Shown here in pieces: positions 37,394 to 46,250 of a stretch of 64,000 nt of DNA (positions are counted from its first letter, which is position 1; every line of letters begins with the position of its first letter). The stretch lies in assembly GCF_013394165.1 (NCBI RefSeq), contig NZ_CP041330.1, positions 2,596,501-2,660,500 of the forward strand, in the 5' to 3' direction. The position numbers and the translations under genes are program-made. This stretch comes from Pseudoalteromonas sp. Scap06 (GTDB lineage: Bacteria; Pseudomonadota; Gammaproteobacteria; Enterobacterales; Alteromonadaceae). The notes under the pieces are model-generated. The model had not been told where the DNA came from. It did not search any database and was given only the letters and a program-made list of their open reading frames with translations.

Positions 37394-38089
37394 ATGAAAA
37401 AAATAGCTATCGTTGAAGATGAAACTGCCATTCGCGAAAACTACATAGAAATGCTGAGCGCTCAAGGCTATCAGGTAAGTGGTTATGAAAACCGCACTCA
37501 AGCAGAAATAGCTTTTAAAGAAGCACTCCCCGATTTAGCCATTGTTGATATTGGCTTAGGCCATGAAATAGATGGCGGCTTTTTACTGTGCCAAACACTG
37601 CGTTCACTTTCTAAAACCTTACCAATTATTTTTTTAACCGCTCGCGACAGCGAAATAGACACCGTATGCGGCCTGCGCATGGGCGCCGATGACTACCTAA
37701 CCAAAGATATTAGCTTAGCGCATTTAGCCGCGCGTATTGGTGCGCTATTTCGCCGCATGGAAGCATTAGAGCAACCCGCCGATGCCAACGCATTAATAAT
37801 TCGCGGTCAACTAACACTCGACACGCAACGCATGCAGGTGCTTTGGCAGCAACAGTTGGTTGATTTAACCGTAACTGAGTTTTGGATGCTGCACTCACTC
37901 GCCCAACGACCTGGCCACGTTAAAAGCCGTAATGAGTTAATGAGCGATGCTAAAATTTATGTAGACGACAGCACCATTACCTCCCATGTAAAACGCATTC
38001 GCAAAAAGTTTATAGCACTCGATAGCCAGTTTGACTGCATTGATACCGTGTATGGCATGGGTTACAGGTGGGAGCAACCCACATGCTGA
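37394..38089 (+). CDS. pdsR: Dedicated sortase system response regulator PdsR
   Basis: This OmpR-family regulator of 231 residues has a receiver domain (IVEDETAIRENYIEML, acceptor in AIVDIGLG, TARDSEIDTV, lysine in TKDISL) and a C-terminal winged helix (TVTEFWMLHSLAQRPGHVKSRNEL and ITSHVKRIRKKF). The start is the ATG at 37394, with GGTG upstream; an in-frame GTG at 37385 is weaker. It is followed by pdsS with a 7-bp overlap. It probably controls the divergent pdsO operon across the 226-bp gap. Confidence 0.92.
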   Translation: MKKIAIVEDETAIRENYIEMLSAQGYQVSGYENRTQAEIAFKEALPDLAIVDIGLGHEIDGGFLLCQTLRSLSKTLPIIFLTARDSEIDTVCGLRMGADDYLTKDISLAHLAARIGALFRRMEALEQPADANALIIRGQLTLDTQRMQVLWQQQLVDLTVTEFWMLHSLAQRPGHVKSRNELMSDAKIYVDDSTITSHVKRIRKKFIALDSQFDCIDTVYGMGYRWEQPTC

Positions 38090-40218
38090 GATTTGGCCTA
38101 CGCAGTAAATTTATTCTACTTTCATGCTTTTTGTTTTTGTTGCCATGGTTAGGCTACGAGTACGTATGGGAAATGGAAAAGTTTTTACGCCAAGGCCAAG
38201 AAAAAACGCTCGTAGGCACTACACGCGCACTGGCAACAGCCCTGCACGAACGCCCCGCTTTATTTGACGAACAAACCAACTTTTTAGATCAAGTTGTAAA
38301 AGGCCGCGATCTCTATGCTTATAATTTAAAAAGCCCAATTCAGCTCGATGGTAAACTCAGCGACTGGGACGCTTACCAATCGCTATTTTGGCTGTATGAC
38401 AAACGCTACTTACAAACAGCCAATGATAACCATCAACTGAACAACTTATCATTTAGCCACATGGTAGGTAAGTTTGATAATTACTTATATGCTGTATTTA
38501 AAGTCACAGATGACACTGTAATTTACCGTGCTAAAAACAGCCTCAGCATTACCAATAATGACTATGTAAAAATTGGCCTAAAAAACCCTGATGGGCAATT
38601 TAATACTTATATTATTGCTCCGCGCCAAGATGGCTGGGTCAACGCATTTGATGCCAACAGTAAAATGCCTTTTACTAAAATTCAGGGTTTCTTTAAAAAA
38701 ACTGAAACAGGTTATAACCTTGAGCTGCGCTTTCCTTTGAGTATGCTTGGCAATAAACTGGGATTTGCCATTGCCGATGTTGATAGTAAACAACCAAACC
38801 AAACCCCTAGTATTATGTCTACATCGAACTTAAATAACCCGAATGATTTAGGTTCGGTACTGGTGCCCTCCCCTGAAATAAACCGTATATTAAAAGGCAT
38901 GGGACACAGCGGCAGTCGCATATGGGTGGTCGATAATCATCACCGTGTATTAGCGCAATCGGGCAGTATTCAAAATGCCGATGGCGTATGGGCCGATGGG
39001 CTAAAAAATCAAGCGCCAAAAACTGCGTGGCAGCGCTTTGAACAGGCCTATTTACATCCTTTGTATTATAAAATTTTAACGCGTCCTGAAGATGAATTTA
39101 TAGATACCTTACACGATGTAGCTTCAATGCAAGGCGCTCATTTAGCCAAAGCACTGAAAGGTCAACCGGCCTCGTCTTGGCGACTCACTCCCGATAACAA
39201 AGCGGTAATATTATCGGCTGCGTATCCTATTTGGATTGAGGATAAGGTTATTGGGGCAGTTATAGCTGAAGAAACCACCAATGGCGTGCGTACACTGCGT
39301 AATAAATCGCTGGAAAAACTATTTAATGTGATTTTAGCGGTCATGTTAATTGGCACAGTCACTTTGTTCTTTTTTGCTTCGCGTATATCGAGCCGTATTA
39401 GGCGACTACGAGATACAGCAGAGCAAGCCATTGATGCGCAAGGACGAGTAACGGGCCATATAAATTACAGCGATGCCAATGACGAAATTGGCGATCTGTC
39501 GCGTAGCTTTTCAAATATAGTGAGCCGACTTGGTGGCTATACCGATTATTTAGAAAATATGTCGTCGCGCTTATCTCACGAGCTGCGCACACCGGTTGCG
39601 GTTGTCCGTTCATCTCTTGAAAACTTACAAAGCTTGCAGCAAAGTGAACTGAGTCAAAAATACCTTGAACGTGCCAGCGAAGGGGTTGAGCGCTTAGGGA
39701 AAATAATTACCACTATGAGCGAAGCTACCCGCCTTGAGCAAAGTATTCAAAGTAATGAGCCAGAGCAGTTTGATTTACAAAAAGTGATTAGTGGCTGTAT
39801 GCAGGGCTACCAACTTACTTATACTAACCAGTTATTTACACTCAACATTTGCCAAAGCACACTGCCAATGCAAGGTGCCCCTGAATTTATAGCGCAACTG
39901 CTCGATAAGCTAATTAATAATGCCTTGGAATTTAGTGAAGCTAACACAGCAATTGAAGTCAGCCTTAAGCAAAATGAAAACAAAGCAACCTTAACGGTAA
40001 GTAATACAGGTACTTTATTGCCTGAGGGACTTACTGAACATATTTTTGATTCTATGGTATCGGTGCGCAGCCAACAAATGCAGCAACAACCGCATTTAGG
40101 CTTAGGGCTTTATATTGTAAGACTAGTGTGTGATTACCACAAAGGTACAGTAACAGCGCACAATAATGAGCAAGGTAATGGGGTGGTATTTACTGTGAGC
40201 TTACCACTTAATAACTAA
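38083..40218 (+). CDS. pdsS: Dedicated sortase system histidine kinase PdsS
   Basis: This 711-residue membrane kinase starts inside the last codons of pdsR (ATGCTGA). It has a first membrane segment (about 8-25), a periplasmic sensor of roughly 375 residues that includes a CBM9/DOMON-like start (IQLDGKLSDWD), a second segment (about 410-430), HAMP, HisKA with His499 (SRLSHELRTPVA) and an HATPase domain (HLGLGLYIV). The carbohydrate-binding look of the sensor suggests an envelope or glycan signal. It belongs to the family specific to dedicated sortase loci. Confidence 0.92.
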   Translation: MLRFGLRSKFILLSCFLFLLPWLGYEYVWEMEKFLRQGQEKTLVGTTRALATALHERPALFDEQTNFLDQVVKGRDLYAYNLKSPIQLDGKLSDWDAYQSLFWLYDKRYLQTANDNHQLNNLSFSHMVGKFDNYLYAVFKVTDDTVIYRAKNSLSITNNDYVKIGLKNPDGQFNTYIIAPRQDGWVNAFDANSKMPFTKIQGFFKKTETGYNLELRFPLSMLGNKLGFAIADVDSKQPNQTPSIMSTSNLNNPNDLGSVLVPSPEINRILKGMGHSGSRIWVVDNHHRVLAQSGSIQNADGVWADGLKNQAPKTAWQRFEQAYLHPLYYKILTRPEDEFIDTLHDVASMQGAHLAKALKGQPASSWRLTPDNKAVILSAAYPIWIEDKVIGAVIAEETTNGVRTLRNKSLEKLFNVILAVMLIGTVTLFFFASRISSRIRRLRDTAEQAIDAQGRVTGHINYSDANDEIGDLSRSFSNIVSRLGGYTDYLENMSSRLSHELRTPVAVVRSSLENLQSLQQSELSQKYLERASEGVERLGKIITTMSEATRLEQSIQSNEPEQFDLQKVISGCMQGYQLTYTNQLFTLNICQSTLPMQGAPEFIAQLLDKLINNALEFSEANTAIEVSLKQNENKATLTVSNTGTLLPEGLTEHIFDSMVSVRSQQMQQQPHLGLGLYIVRLVCDYHKGTVTAHNNEQGNGVVFTVSLPLNN

Positions 40219-40232
40219 AGGTTCCCTAGAAG

Positions 40233-40529
40233 CTATGCCTCTTTTTTTAACAAGCGATACAAAGTATCCATACGCTTATGCGCTTGCTGCACCTTTGCTT
40301 GCGCCTCAACTTTTATAGTTAAGATAAGTAGTAACAACAGATAAAAACTAGGCTGAGCTAATACGTCTGGGAACATCAATGAAACAAATGCGATATAAGC
40401 AAAACTGCCAAATAATCCCTTAAAAATATCAAAGGGTTTAGGTGAGTGTTTTTCAAACTCATCTTCAAGAACTCGTTTTTTTTCAGCTTCGCTTATCGCT
40501 AATTTTGCGTTAATTTGTTCTGGTGTCAT
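40233..40529 (-). CDS. Hypothetical small membrane protein
   Basis: I do not recognise this 98-residue protein. I start it at the ATG at 40529, which has AGGA eight bases upstream; the longer frame to 40604 adds unsupported residues. It has a charged N-terminal helix (EQINAKLAISEAEKKRVLEDEFEKH region), two close hydrophobic segments (about 42-58 and 63-76) and a basic amphipathic C-terminus. It is convergent with pdsS and next to a repeat element. Confidence 0.65.
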   Translation of the reverse strand: MTPEQINAKLAISEAEKKRVLEDEFEKHSPKPFDIFKGLFGSFAYIAFVSLMFPDVLAQPSFYLLLLLILTIKVEAQAKVQQAHKRMDTLYRLLKKEA

Positions 40530-40654
40530 TAAATTAAGTCCTTTTAAGATAAATACAATTATGGATATGCAGCTTTCACTATTAAGAATGATAAGCAAAC
40601 TCAATTGTATCGCTATTTGGTAAAAGTGACGAGCAAAAAAGGCTGAAACGTCCT

Positions 40655-41014
40655 AGGGTCTGTTGACCTTTGCGATTAAAATTTGTTCAAACTAGGGGCG
40701 GTTTAATCGCGGCGCGAGGTTTGTAGCCTAGTGGGCTCGATAACTGCTCCTGCGTTATTCTACTGGCTTACATCCATGTAAGAATAAGTAAAAACCGAGC
40801 AAAGCTTCCGCGTCCTGCTCACGCCCCTTACCTACATCCATGTAGGCAACAAATAGTAAATCGCTCCTAGGCAGAACCCGAAGGGCAGCGCCCGTTTGGC
40901 ATTGATGCTACGTTACCGCCTATTTATGGGGAATAACCACACTACATAGGCGCTGCCTTGCCTAAATACCAAACAGACTGCTGCAAATTCAACCTTGAAA
41001 GGTCAACAGACCCT
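40655..41014 (-). repeat. 360-bp dispersed element with terminal inverted repeats, copy 2
   Basis: This copy is in inverted orientation relative to the one at 17944-18281. It starts AGGGTCTGTTGACCTTT and ends AAAGGTCAACAGACCCT, an almost perfect terminal inverted repeat. It includes about 22 bp not present in the other copy, near GTAACGTAGCATCAATGCC. The two short GG/CC-loop hairpins (TTACATCCATGTAA and CTACATCCATGTAG) are conserved. The flanking TA on each side could be a target duplication, but copy 1 does not show it. No open reading frame or transposase is visible. Confidence 0.85.
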
Positions 41015-41064
41015 AGTTATAGCAAGGACGTTTAAAAATGACTTAATGCAATATTATAATCAGT

Positions 41065-42333
41065 TTAAGTGACCTTGAGAGTGTTAGTGTTTAAAAACGC
41101 TTTAATGCAGTCTATTTCAGCTTGTTTGACCGTTTCGCCTATTTCGGGGCCTTTTTTGCCGCTTTTAAGCGCGTCTTGCACTATCTGTTTTTTATCCATT
41201 TTTTGTAGTTCGTTGTGAATAGCACGTAATTTAGCGGCTTGTGGATAGGGCTTATCCACCAGCGTTTCGCCTCGTCCTTGTGCATCACACTGGCACGCTT
41301 GAGTAAAGGCAATAAAACGCTCTGGATGCACTAGCGCATTTAAATTAGTGACGATTAATTTATGAATAGTTTGCGGTCTTAACTGTTCAAGCGTGTGACA
41401 AAGGGTATGGTTATCACTGGTAAGCACGCCTATATCACGAAAGCGATTAGGCACTTTTAAACGTTCACAAAAGGCCTCAACTACAGCAACCCCTTCACGT
41501 TCATGGCCGCGTAAATTACCGCGTTTTTTATAGCTTAGCGCTTTACCAAAGTCATGGGTTAAAGCAGCAAAACGAGTTTCTAGGTTGAAGCCTAAATCGG
41601 CTGCTCGTCTAAGGACTAGCATGGTATGGACAAACACATCGCCCTCGGGATGATGATTTGCCGGCTGCGGGGTATTTTTCATCTGTTCTATTTCAGGAAA
41701 AATACCTAACCCATCTAATGCTTGAAAATAAAGCTCAGGGTGTTTTTCGCCAAGCGCTTTTTCTGTTTCAAGCCAGACTCGCTCTGGTACTAGATGTTCC
41801 AACTCGCCTTTATTTTTAAGCTCATGCATTAATGCAGTAGTACTTGGATGAATAGACCAGTCGCTACCATAACGCGCTAAAAAGCGAGCAATACGCAATA
41901 CCCGAACAGGGTCTTCTACAAATGCTTGGGTGGTGTGACGCAGTATTTTATTTTTTAAATCAGCTTGACCATTAAATGGATCAATAATAGTGCCGTTTTC
42001 GTCTAGCGCCATAGAGTTAATGGTTAAATCTCGGCGTGCTAAATCTTCTTCAAGGGTTACGTTTGGGCTGGCATCCACCACAAAGCCGGTATAACCTTTA
42101 CCACTTTTACGCTCAGTGCGCCCTAGTGCATATTCTTCTTTAGTGTTTGGGTGTAAGTAAACCGGAAAATCGCTGCCAATGGGTAAAAATCCGAGTGCTT
42201 CCATTGTCTCTGGCGTTTCACCAATAACAACATAGTCATTATCTTTTGATTGTATGTTTAGCAGTTTATCTCGCACTGCTCCACCCACTAGGTAAACTTG
42301 CTTTAAACTCTGTTGCACTTTATTCCCAACCAC
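41065..42333 (-). CDS. cca: CCA-adding tRNA nucleotidyltransferase (multifunctional, HD domain)
   Basis: This enzyme adds or repairs the 3' CCA of tRNA. The 422 residues start with the class II nucleotidyltransferase motif YLVGGAVRDKLL followed by DNDYVV, then RRDLTINSMAL, EDPVRVLRIARFLARYG, and a C-terminal HD phosphohydrolase domain (ALTHDFGKA) as in the multifunctional gammaproteobacterial form. It is a paralogue of pcnB at 57015, but carries the CCA-type signatures. Transcribed alone. Confidence 0.95.
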   Translation of the reverse strand: MVGNKVQQSLKQVYLVGGAVRDKLLNIQSKDNDYVVIGETPETMEALGFLPIGSDFPVYLHPNTKEEYALGRTERKSGKGYTGFVVDASPNVTLEEDLARRDLTINSMALDENGTIIDPFNGQADLKNKILRHTTQAFVEDPVRVLRIARFLARYGSDWSIHPSTTALMHELKNKGELEHLVPERVWLETEKALGEKHPELYFQALDGLGIFPEIEQMKNTPQPANHHPEGDVFVHTMLVLRRAADLGFNLETRFAALTHDFGKALSYKKRGNLRGHEREGVAVVEAFCERLKVPNRFRDIGVLTSDNHTLCHTLEQLRPQTIHKLIVTNLNALVHPERFIAFTQACQCDAQGRGETLVDKPYPQAAKLRAIHNELQKMDKKQIVQDALKSGKKGPEIGETVKQAEIDCIKAFLNTNTLKVT

Positions 42334-42453
42334 TACTTTTAAGCTTTTCTTTGATGTTAATCATACCTAATAGTCATTAAAAAATCTGTGTTGTTTGCCA
42401 AGCTTTATTAAGCTCATTACAATAGCGCATTATTTTTTAATACCTAACAGCGA

Positions 42454-42672
42454 ATGAAAAACCACTCAGCAAAAAAAGAACTTATGTTACTGCCCATCCT
42501 TTTGGTGGTTATTATTATGTGTGTTGCAGGGCATTTCTTGCTACAGGCTAATTTTCAAGATAGCCATTTGGTTGAGTATTTGTTAGCTGCAATTCCATTT
42601 GCTATGTTTGGCTTAGTAATAGTAGCCTTTAAAATGGCAGCCAAAAGTGAACAACAAGAAAATGATGAGTAA
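42454..42672 (+). CDS. Hypothetical small two-helix membrane protein
   Basis: This 72-residue protein has two hydrophobic segments (about 12-30 LLPILLVVIIMCVAGHFLL and 42-60 LLAAIPFAMFGLVIVAFKM) and a short acidic C-terminal tail. I do not recognise the family. It stands alone, divergent from cca and ending 5 bp before the convergent mltC stop. Composition and length are plausible for a real inner-membrane miniprotein. Confidence 0.6.
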   Translation: MKNHSAKKELMLLPILLVVIIMCVAGHFLLQANFQDSHLVEYLLAAIPFAMFGLVIVAFKMAAKSEQQENDE

Positions 42673-42677
42673 ATAAG

Positions 42678-43829
42678 TTACTGATAGTTTTTTTCTGCTT
42701 TAGTGACTTTGTATAAATAGCGTCTTGATTCTGCACGTGAGTGCTTAGTGGTGAGAATATTATAAAACTGGCTTGCAGTAAGCTGATTTATTTGTGAAAA
42801 CGCCACACTTCTATTTTTATTAAATATGCGCAGTACATTACCCGCCCCGCCGTTATAAGACGAGATCATGGCAAAGTGCTTACTTTTGTCGGTACTAATT
42901 TTGTTTAAGTAGTTATTTTTTAAAATACTTAAATAGGCGCTGCCAATATCAATATTATGTTTTGGATTAAACAATACAGCTTTGGTTGGTTGCCCGGATA
43001 CTTTTTTTATTTTTTGGTATACATCGCGCCCTGCGGTAGCCGGGATCACTTGCATTAATCCATAGGCATTGGATGAACTCACCGCATGTGGATTAAAGCT
43101 ACTTTCGGTTTCAATAATGGCATAAATAAGTGCTGCCGATATTTGATATTTTTTTGCAGCCGCCAGCACATAGTCACTGTATTTTTGTTTTCTTAAATGG
43201 GCATTTTGCTCGACTAAATCAAAACTAACCGACGAAATAACGTGCCCATATTGACGTTGCTTTTTTAAGTTATTATTTACTAAATAACGCGCAAATCGAT
43301 TAGCACGCCAGCTATATTTTATGGGTAACTTATCTTGATCGAGCACTTGTTGGTATAAAAACGGCTCACCTTCTAAAATGGGCGCTTCGCTGGTAAAAAT
43401 ATCGGTTTTATCGGGATCGCTAGAGGTCAGTAAGGTCATAACAATGGCCTGCTGTAACAAGCTTATTGTATTTTTTAACGCGATGGTTTCTACTTTTACA
43501 GTGCCTTGCTCAAAATCAATAATGGCACGAGCTTGGTAATCATTACTGTATTTTACGTATTTTTTGGCACTAGGTTGCTGAGTGTTTTGTTTACCCCACT
43601 TGCGCCCAACAACGCTTTCTAATGCGGCTAAAAGCTGTTTTACGCTACCAACCTGTGCCTTAATAGAACGGTGTGTTTTTTGTGCTTGCTTGTGAATTGC
43701 AACCACGTCAGTAGGATCGTTTTTTACTTGCTTTACCAGTTTATTTAAATCAACAACGGGCGGTAAACCCGACATTGATTTACAGCCACTTAAGCCAACT
43801 AGCAAAAGTATAAACGCATACTTTTTCAC
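42678..43829 (-). CDS. mltC: Membrane-bound lytic murein transglycosylase MltC-like
   Basis: MltC cleaves peptidoglycan glycan strands to 1,6-anhydro products. The 383-residue lipoprotein (lipobox LSGC, Cys16) has the N-terminal MltC-specific domain (about 60-210) and a C-terminal SLT domain with the catalytic glutamate in IETESSFNPHAVSSSNAYGLMQV and SSYNGGAGNVLR. It follows the DUF1543 gene by 35 bp and lies downstream of glrK-qseG-glrR, so it may share envelope-stress control. Confidence 0.93.
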   Translation of the reverse strand: MKKYAFILLLVGLSGCKSMSGLPPVVDLNKLVKQVKNDPTDVVAIHKQAQKTHRSIKAQVGSVKQLLAALESVVGRKWGKQNTQQPSAKKYVKYSNDYQARAIIDFEQGTVKVETIALKNTISLLQQAIVMTLLTSSDPDKTDIFTSEAPILEGEPFLYQQVLDQDKLPIKYSWRANRFARYLVNNNLKKQRQYGHVISSVSFDLVEQNAHLRKQKYSDYVLAAAKKYQISAALIYAIIETESSFNPHAVSSSNAYGLMQVIPATAGRDVYQKIKKVSGQPTKAVLFNPKHNIDIGSAYLSILKNNYLNKISTDKSKHFAMISSYNGGAGNVLRIFNKNRSVAFSQINQLTASQFYNILTTKHSRAESRRYLYKVTKAEKNYQ

Positions 43830-43864
43830 ACAACATCCTAATAAACTTAATAAATCCTCATTTA

Positions 43865-44371
43865 TTATAATACATGATAACCAAACCAGTCAGGTTTAAT
43901 TGTTTGTGCTTGACCACTTGGGGTTAGTTTAATATTAAGCTGGCTATCGAGTAAGTCGATAGCAAAGCAATCATCAACGTCATGTAAATCATCTTTATGT
44001 AGATGGCTAAGCCCTGCGAGTAAATCATTTTTAGCGCGCTGTTTTGCTTCTTCACTACTACTGGCAACATACAAAGCAAAGTCGTGTTGCTCTGCTAGTG
44101 AGTCGCTTCTGTAAGCACCTAAGTTAACAAAATAAAGCTGCTTATTTTGCTCTACATAACTATCAACTACCTCGACTTTATAACCATCAATGTGATTAAC
44201 CGCCATGTAGCTATCCATGTGTACGCTATTTTTGTCGCCTACCCACTGACTTTTAAGCTTGCTATAAGTTTGCTCAATGTTTTGACCTACCACAAAGCGT
44301 ACGTCGTGCATTTCTATGTGGCAACCTTGAATACGCCCACCTAAATACACCATAAATAACTGCATGCTCAC
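43865..44371 (-). CDS. DUF1543 family protein
   Basis: This 168-residue protein resembles the DUF1543 family (MQLFMVYLGGRIQGCHIEMHD region, a typical start). It appears to hold two similar halves (MVYLGGRIQG... and FVNLGAYRSDSLAEQHDF...). No signal peptide or membrane segment is visible. No function is established. It lies 13 bp after glrR and 35 bp before mltC. Confidence 0.8.
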   Translation of the reverse strand: MSMQLFMVYLGGRIQGCHIEMHDVRFVVGQNIEQTYSKLKSQWVGDKNSVHMDSYMAVNHIDGYKVEVVDSYVEQNKQLYFVNLGAYRSDSLAEQHDFALYVASSSEEAKQRAKNDLLAGLSHLHKDDLHDVDDCFAIDLLDSQLNIKLTPSGQAQTIKPDWFGYHVL

Positions 44372-44384
44372 TTCCTTTTTTAAA

Positions 44385-45734
44385 TTATATTAAGCTATCT
44401 ACGTCAATTTCATGCTTTTTAATTAGCTTATAAAAATCAGAACGATTACGCTTGGCAAGCTTGGCACCTTCGGCCACATTACCCCCTGCCATTTTCAGGG
44501 TATTGATAACGTAATCTCGCTCAAACTCTTTTTTAGCGTCGTTAAGCGAAAGTGGCTCAACGTTATTTTCATTGCTATTTAACGCACTAAGCACTAAATG
44601 TTCAGATATAACGTCACTTGGTGTTAAGGCAACTACCTGCTCCACCACATTTTGTAATTGACGAATATTACCAGGCCAATCATACCTTACCAATGCATGC
44701 ATGGCATCGTTTGCAAAACGTTTTTCTTTTTGCTCCATACGTTTTGCAATATTAGCGCTAAAAAAGTTAGCTAATAAGCTAATATCTTCACGGCGTTCTC
44801 GCAGCGGAGGAAGTTTGAGATTTACTACGTTTAGACGATAATATAAATCTTCTCTAAACTCTTGATTGCTAATAGCTTCAGGCAGGTTTTTATGGGTCGC
44901 TGAAACAATTCGCACATTAATGGGGATCTCTTCTTGAAAACCGACTGGGCGAATGGTTTTTTCTTGCAGCACGCGTAATAACTTAACTTGTAAATTTAGC
45001 GGCATATCACCAATTTCATCTAAAAATAAGGTCCCCCCTTGCGCTTGCTGAAACAGGCCTTGGTGATCTTTTACCGCCCCTGTAAATGCGCCTTTTTTGT
45101 GACCAAATAACTCCGATTCTAATAACTCACCAGGGACTGCACCACAGTTAATAGCCACAAATGGGCCATCACTAACATGGCTGTGCTGATGAATTGCCTG
45201 TGCAAGCAGCTCCTTGCCCGTACCACTAGCACCAGAAATAAGTACATTTACCTGAGTAGGACCTAGTAATTTAACTTGCTCTAGCAAATGCAGCATAGCG
45301 CCACTGCGAGTAACAATATTGCTTTGCGGAGTAATATCATCATTATTCACCCCATGTATTTCTATGGCTTTAGCTAAGCTATCGAATAGCTCATCTTTAT
45401 CAACTGGCTTAGTAATAAAGGCAAAAATACCTTGCTTAGTCGCCTCTACCGCATCAGGAATTGAACCATGAGCCGTCATCATAATTACAGGTAGTGCTGG
45501 GTAGCGGCTTTGCAATTGTCGGTGCAGTGCCATTCCATCCATTTCATCCATTCTTAAATCGGTGATCACCGCATCAAATACTTGGCTTTTAAGTATTTGT
45601 AATGCATTCATGCCACTATCACTGGTTGTTACTTCATAACCTTTTGATTGAATTCGAATTGCCAGTAACTGCAGTAAGCTGGCATCGTCATCAACGAGTA
45701 ACACTTTAGCGCTTGATGGAAGTGTGACTGACAT
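44385..45734 (-). CDS. glrR: Sigma-54-dependent response regulator GlrR (QseF)
   Basis: GlrR activates sigma-54 promoters after phosphorylation by GlrK. The 449 residues contain a receiver domain (acceptor Asp59 in [12 protein letters not shown]), an AAA+ domain with Walker [11 protein letters not shown], the GAFTGA sigma-54 contact loop and Walker [13 protein letters not shown], and a C-terminal Fis-type helix-turn-helix ([22 protein letters not shown]). The order glrK, qseG-like lipoprotein, glrR matches E. coli. E. coli GlrR binds TGTC-N10-GACA; such a site is present upstream at 47803. Confidence 0.95.
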   Translation of the reverse strand: MSVTLPSSAKVLLVDDDASLLQLLAIRIQSKGYEVTTSDSGMNALQILKSQVFDAVITDLRMDEMDGMALHRQLQSRYPALPVIMMTAHGSIPDAVEATKQGIFAFITKPVDKDELFDSLAKAIEIHGVNNDDITPQSNIVTRSGAMLHLLEQVKLLGPTQVNVLISGASGTGKELLAQAIHQHSHVSDGPFVAINCGAVPGELLESELFGHKKGAFTGAVKDHQGLFQQAQGGTLFLDEIGDMPLNLQVKLLRVLQEKTIRPVGFQEEIPINVRIVSATHKNLPEAISNQEFREDLYYRLNVVNLKLPPLRERREDISLLANFFSANIAKRMEQKEKRFANDAMHALVRYDWPGNIRQLQNVVEQVVALTPSDVISEHLVLSALNSNENNVEPLSLNDAKKEFERDYVINTLKMAGGNVAEGAKLAKRNRSDFYKLIKKHEIDVDSLI

Positions 45735-45736
45735 AG

Positions 45737-46249
45737 TTACTGCTCCTTGGTTTCTTCACGTAATAAAAGTTGCTGTTCGATTGCAGCTAATGACGATAAG
45801 GTTTTTTGCATTTCAGCGTTTAATGCTTGCTGTTGTTTTTTGGCATTTATTTGCATTAACACCTGCTGCTTTTGCAGCCATAAATAGTGTTTTATATCGT
45901 CTGGCCAATAGTAAGCCTGATCTAGCTTAAGCAATTGACTCATAACAGTATCAGGGTCGCGACTAAGGTTGACGCATGCGGTATTAAAAAATGCCTTAAG
46001 TGCTTGCTCCCCTAAGTAAGTTTTATTGTCAGGCGTTAATTTAAAGCCACCACATTGATGGGCATGCCATGCAATAACTTGCGCGGCGGGCGGATACATA
46101 AGATCTAGTTTTGGCCGCGGCTTTGGATTGGGCTGAGTTTGAGCTATTAGCTCAGGTTTAGCTGGTGTTTGAGTGTTTGTTAATTCACACCCAGATAAAA
46201 AAACGAGACTGCTGGTTAGCCATAAAATAGCCATTAAACGCGCAGACAT
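45737..46249 (-). CDS. qseG: QseG-like lipoprotein of the Glr operon
   Basis: This 170-residue lipoprotein (lipobox LSGC, Cys21) lies between glrK and glrR, the position of qseG (yfhG) in E. coli, and has the C-terminal coiled coil seen there (KQQQALNAEMQKTLSSL). QseG interacts with the GlrK (QseE) kinase at the membrane. The start is the ATG at 46249, with GGAG upstream; the longer frame starting inside glrK is not supported. It is shorter than the E. coli protein (237). The symbol rests mainly on synteny. Confidence 0.75.
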   Translation of the reverse strand: MSARLMAILWLTSSLVFLSGCELTNTQTPAKPELIAQTQPNPKPRPKLDLMYPPAAQVIAWHAHQCGGFKLTPDNKTYLGEQALKAFFNTACVNLSRDPDTVMSQLLKLDQAYYWPDDIKHYLWLQKQQVLMQINAKKQQQALNAEMQKTLSSLAAIEQQLLLREETKEQ

Positions 46250-46250
46250 A

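Noticed and set aside
37171..37431. Open reading frame of 86 codons on the minus strand just before pdsO, with a hydrophobic N-terminus
   Set aside because: It begins inside pdsR and fills the divergent pdsO/pdsR promoter gap. It has no ribosome-binding site or family resemblance and is most likely chance.
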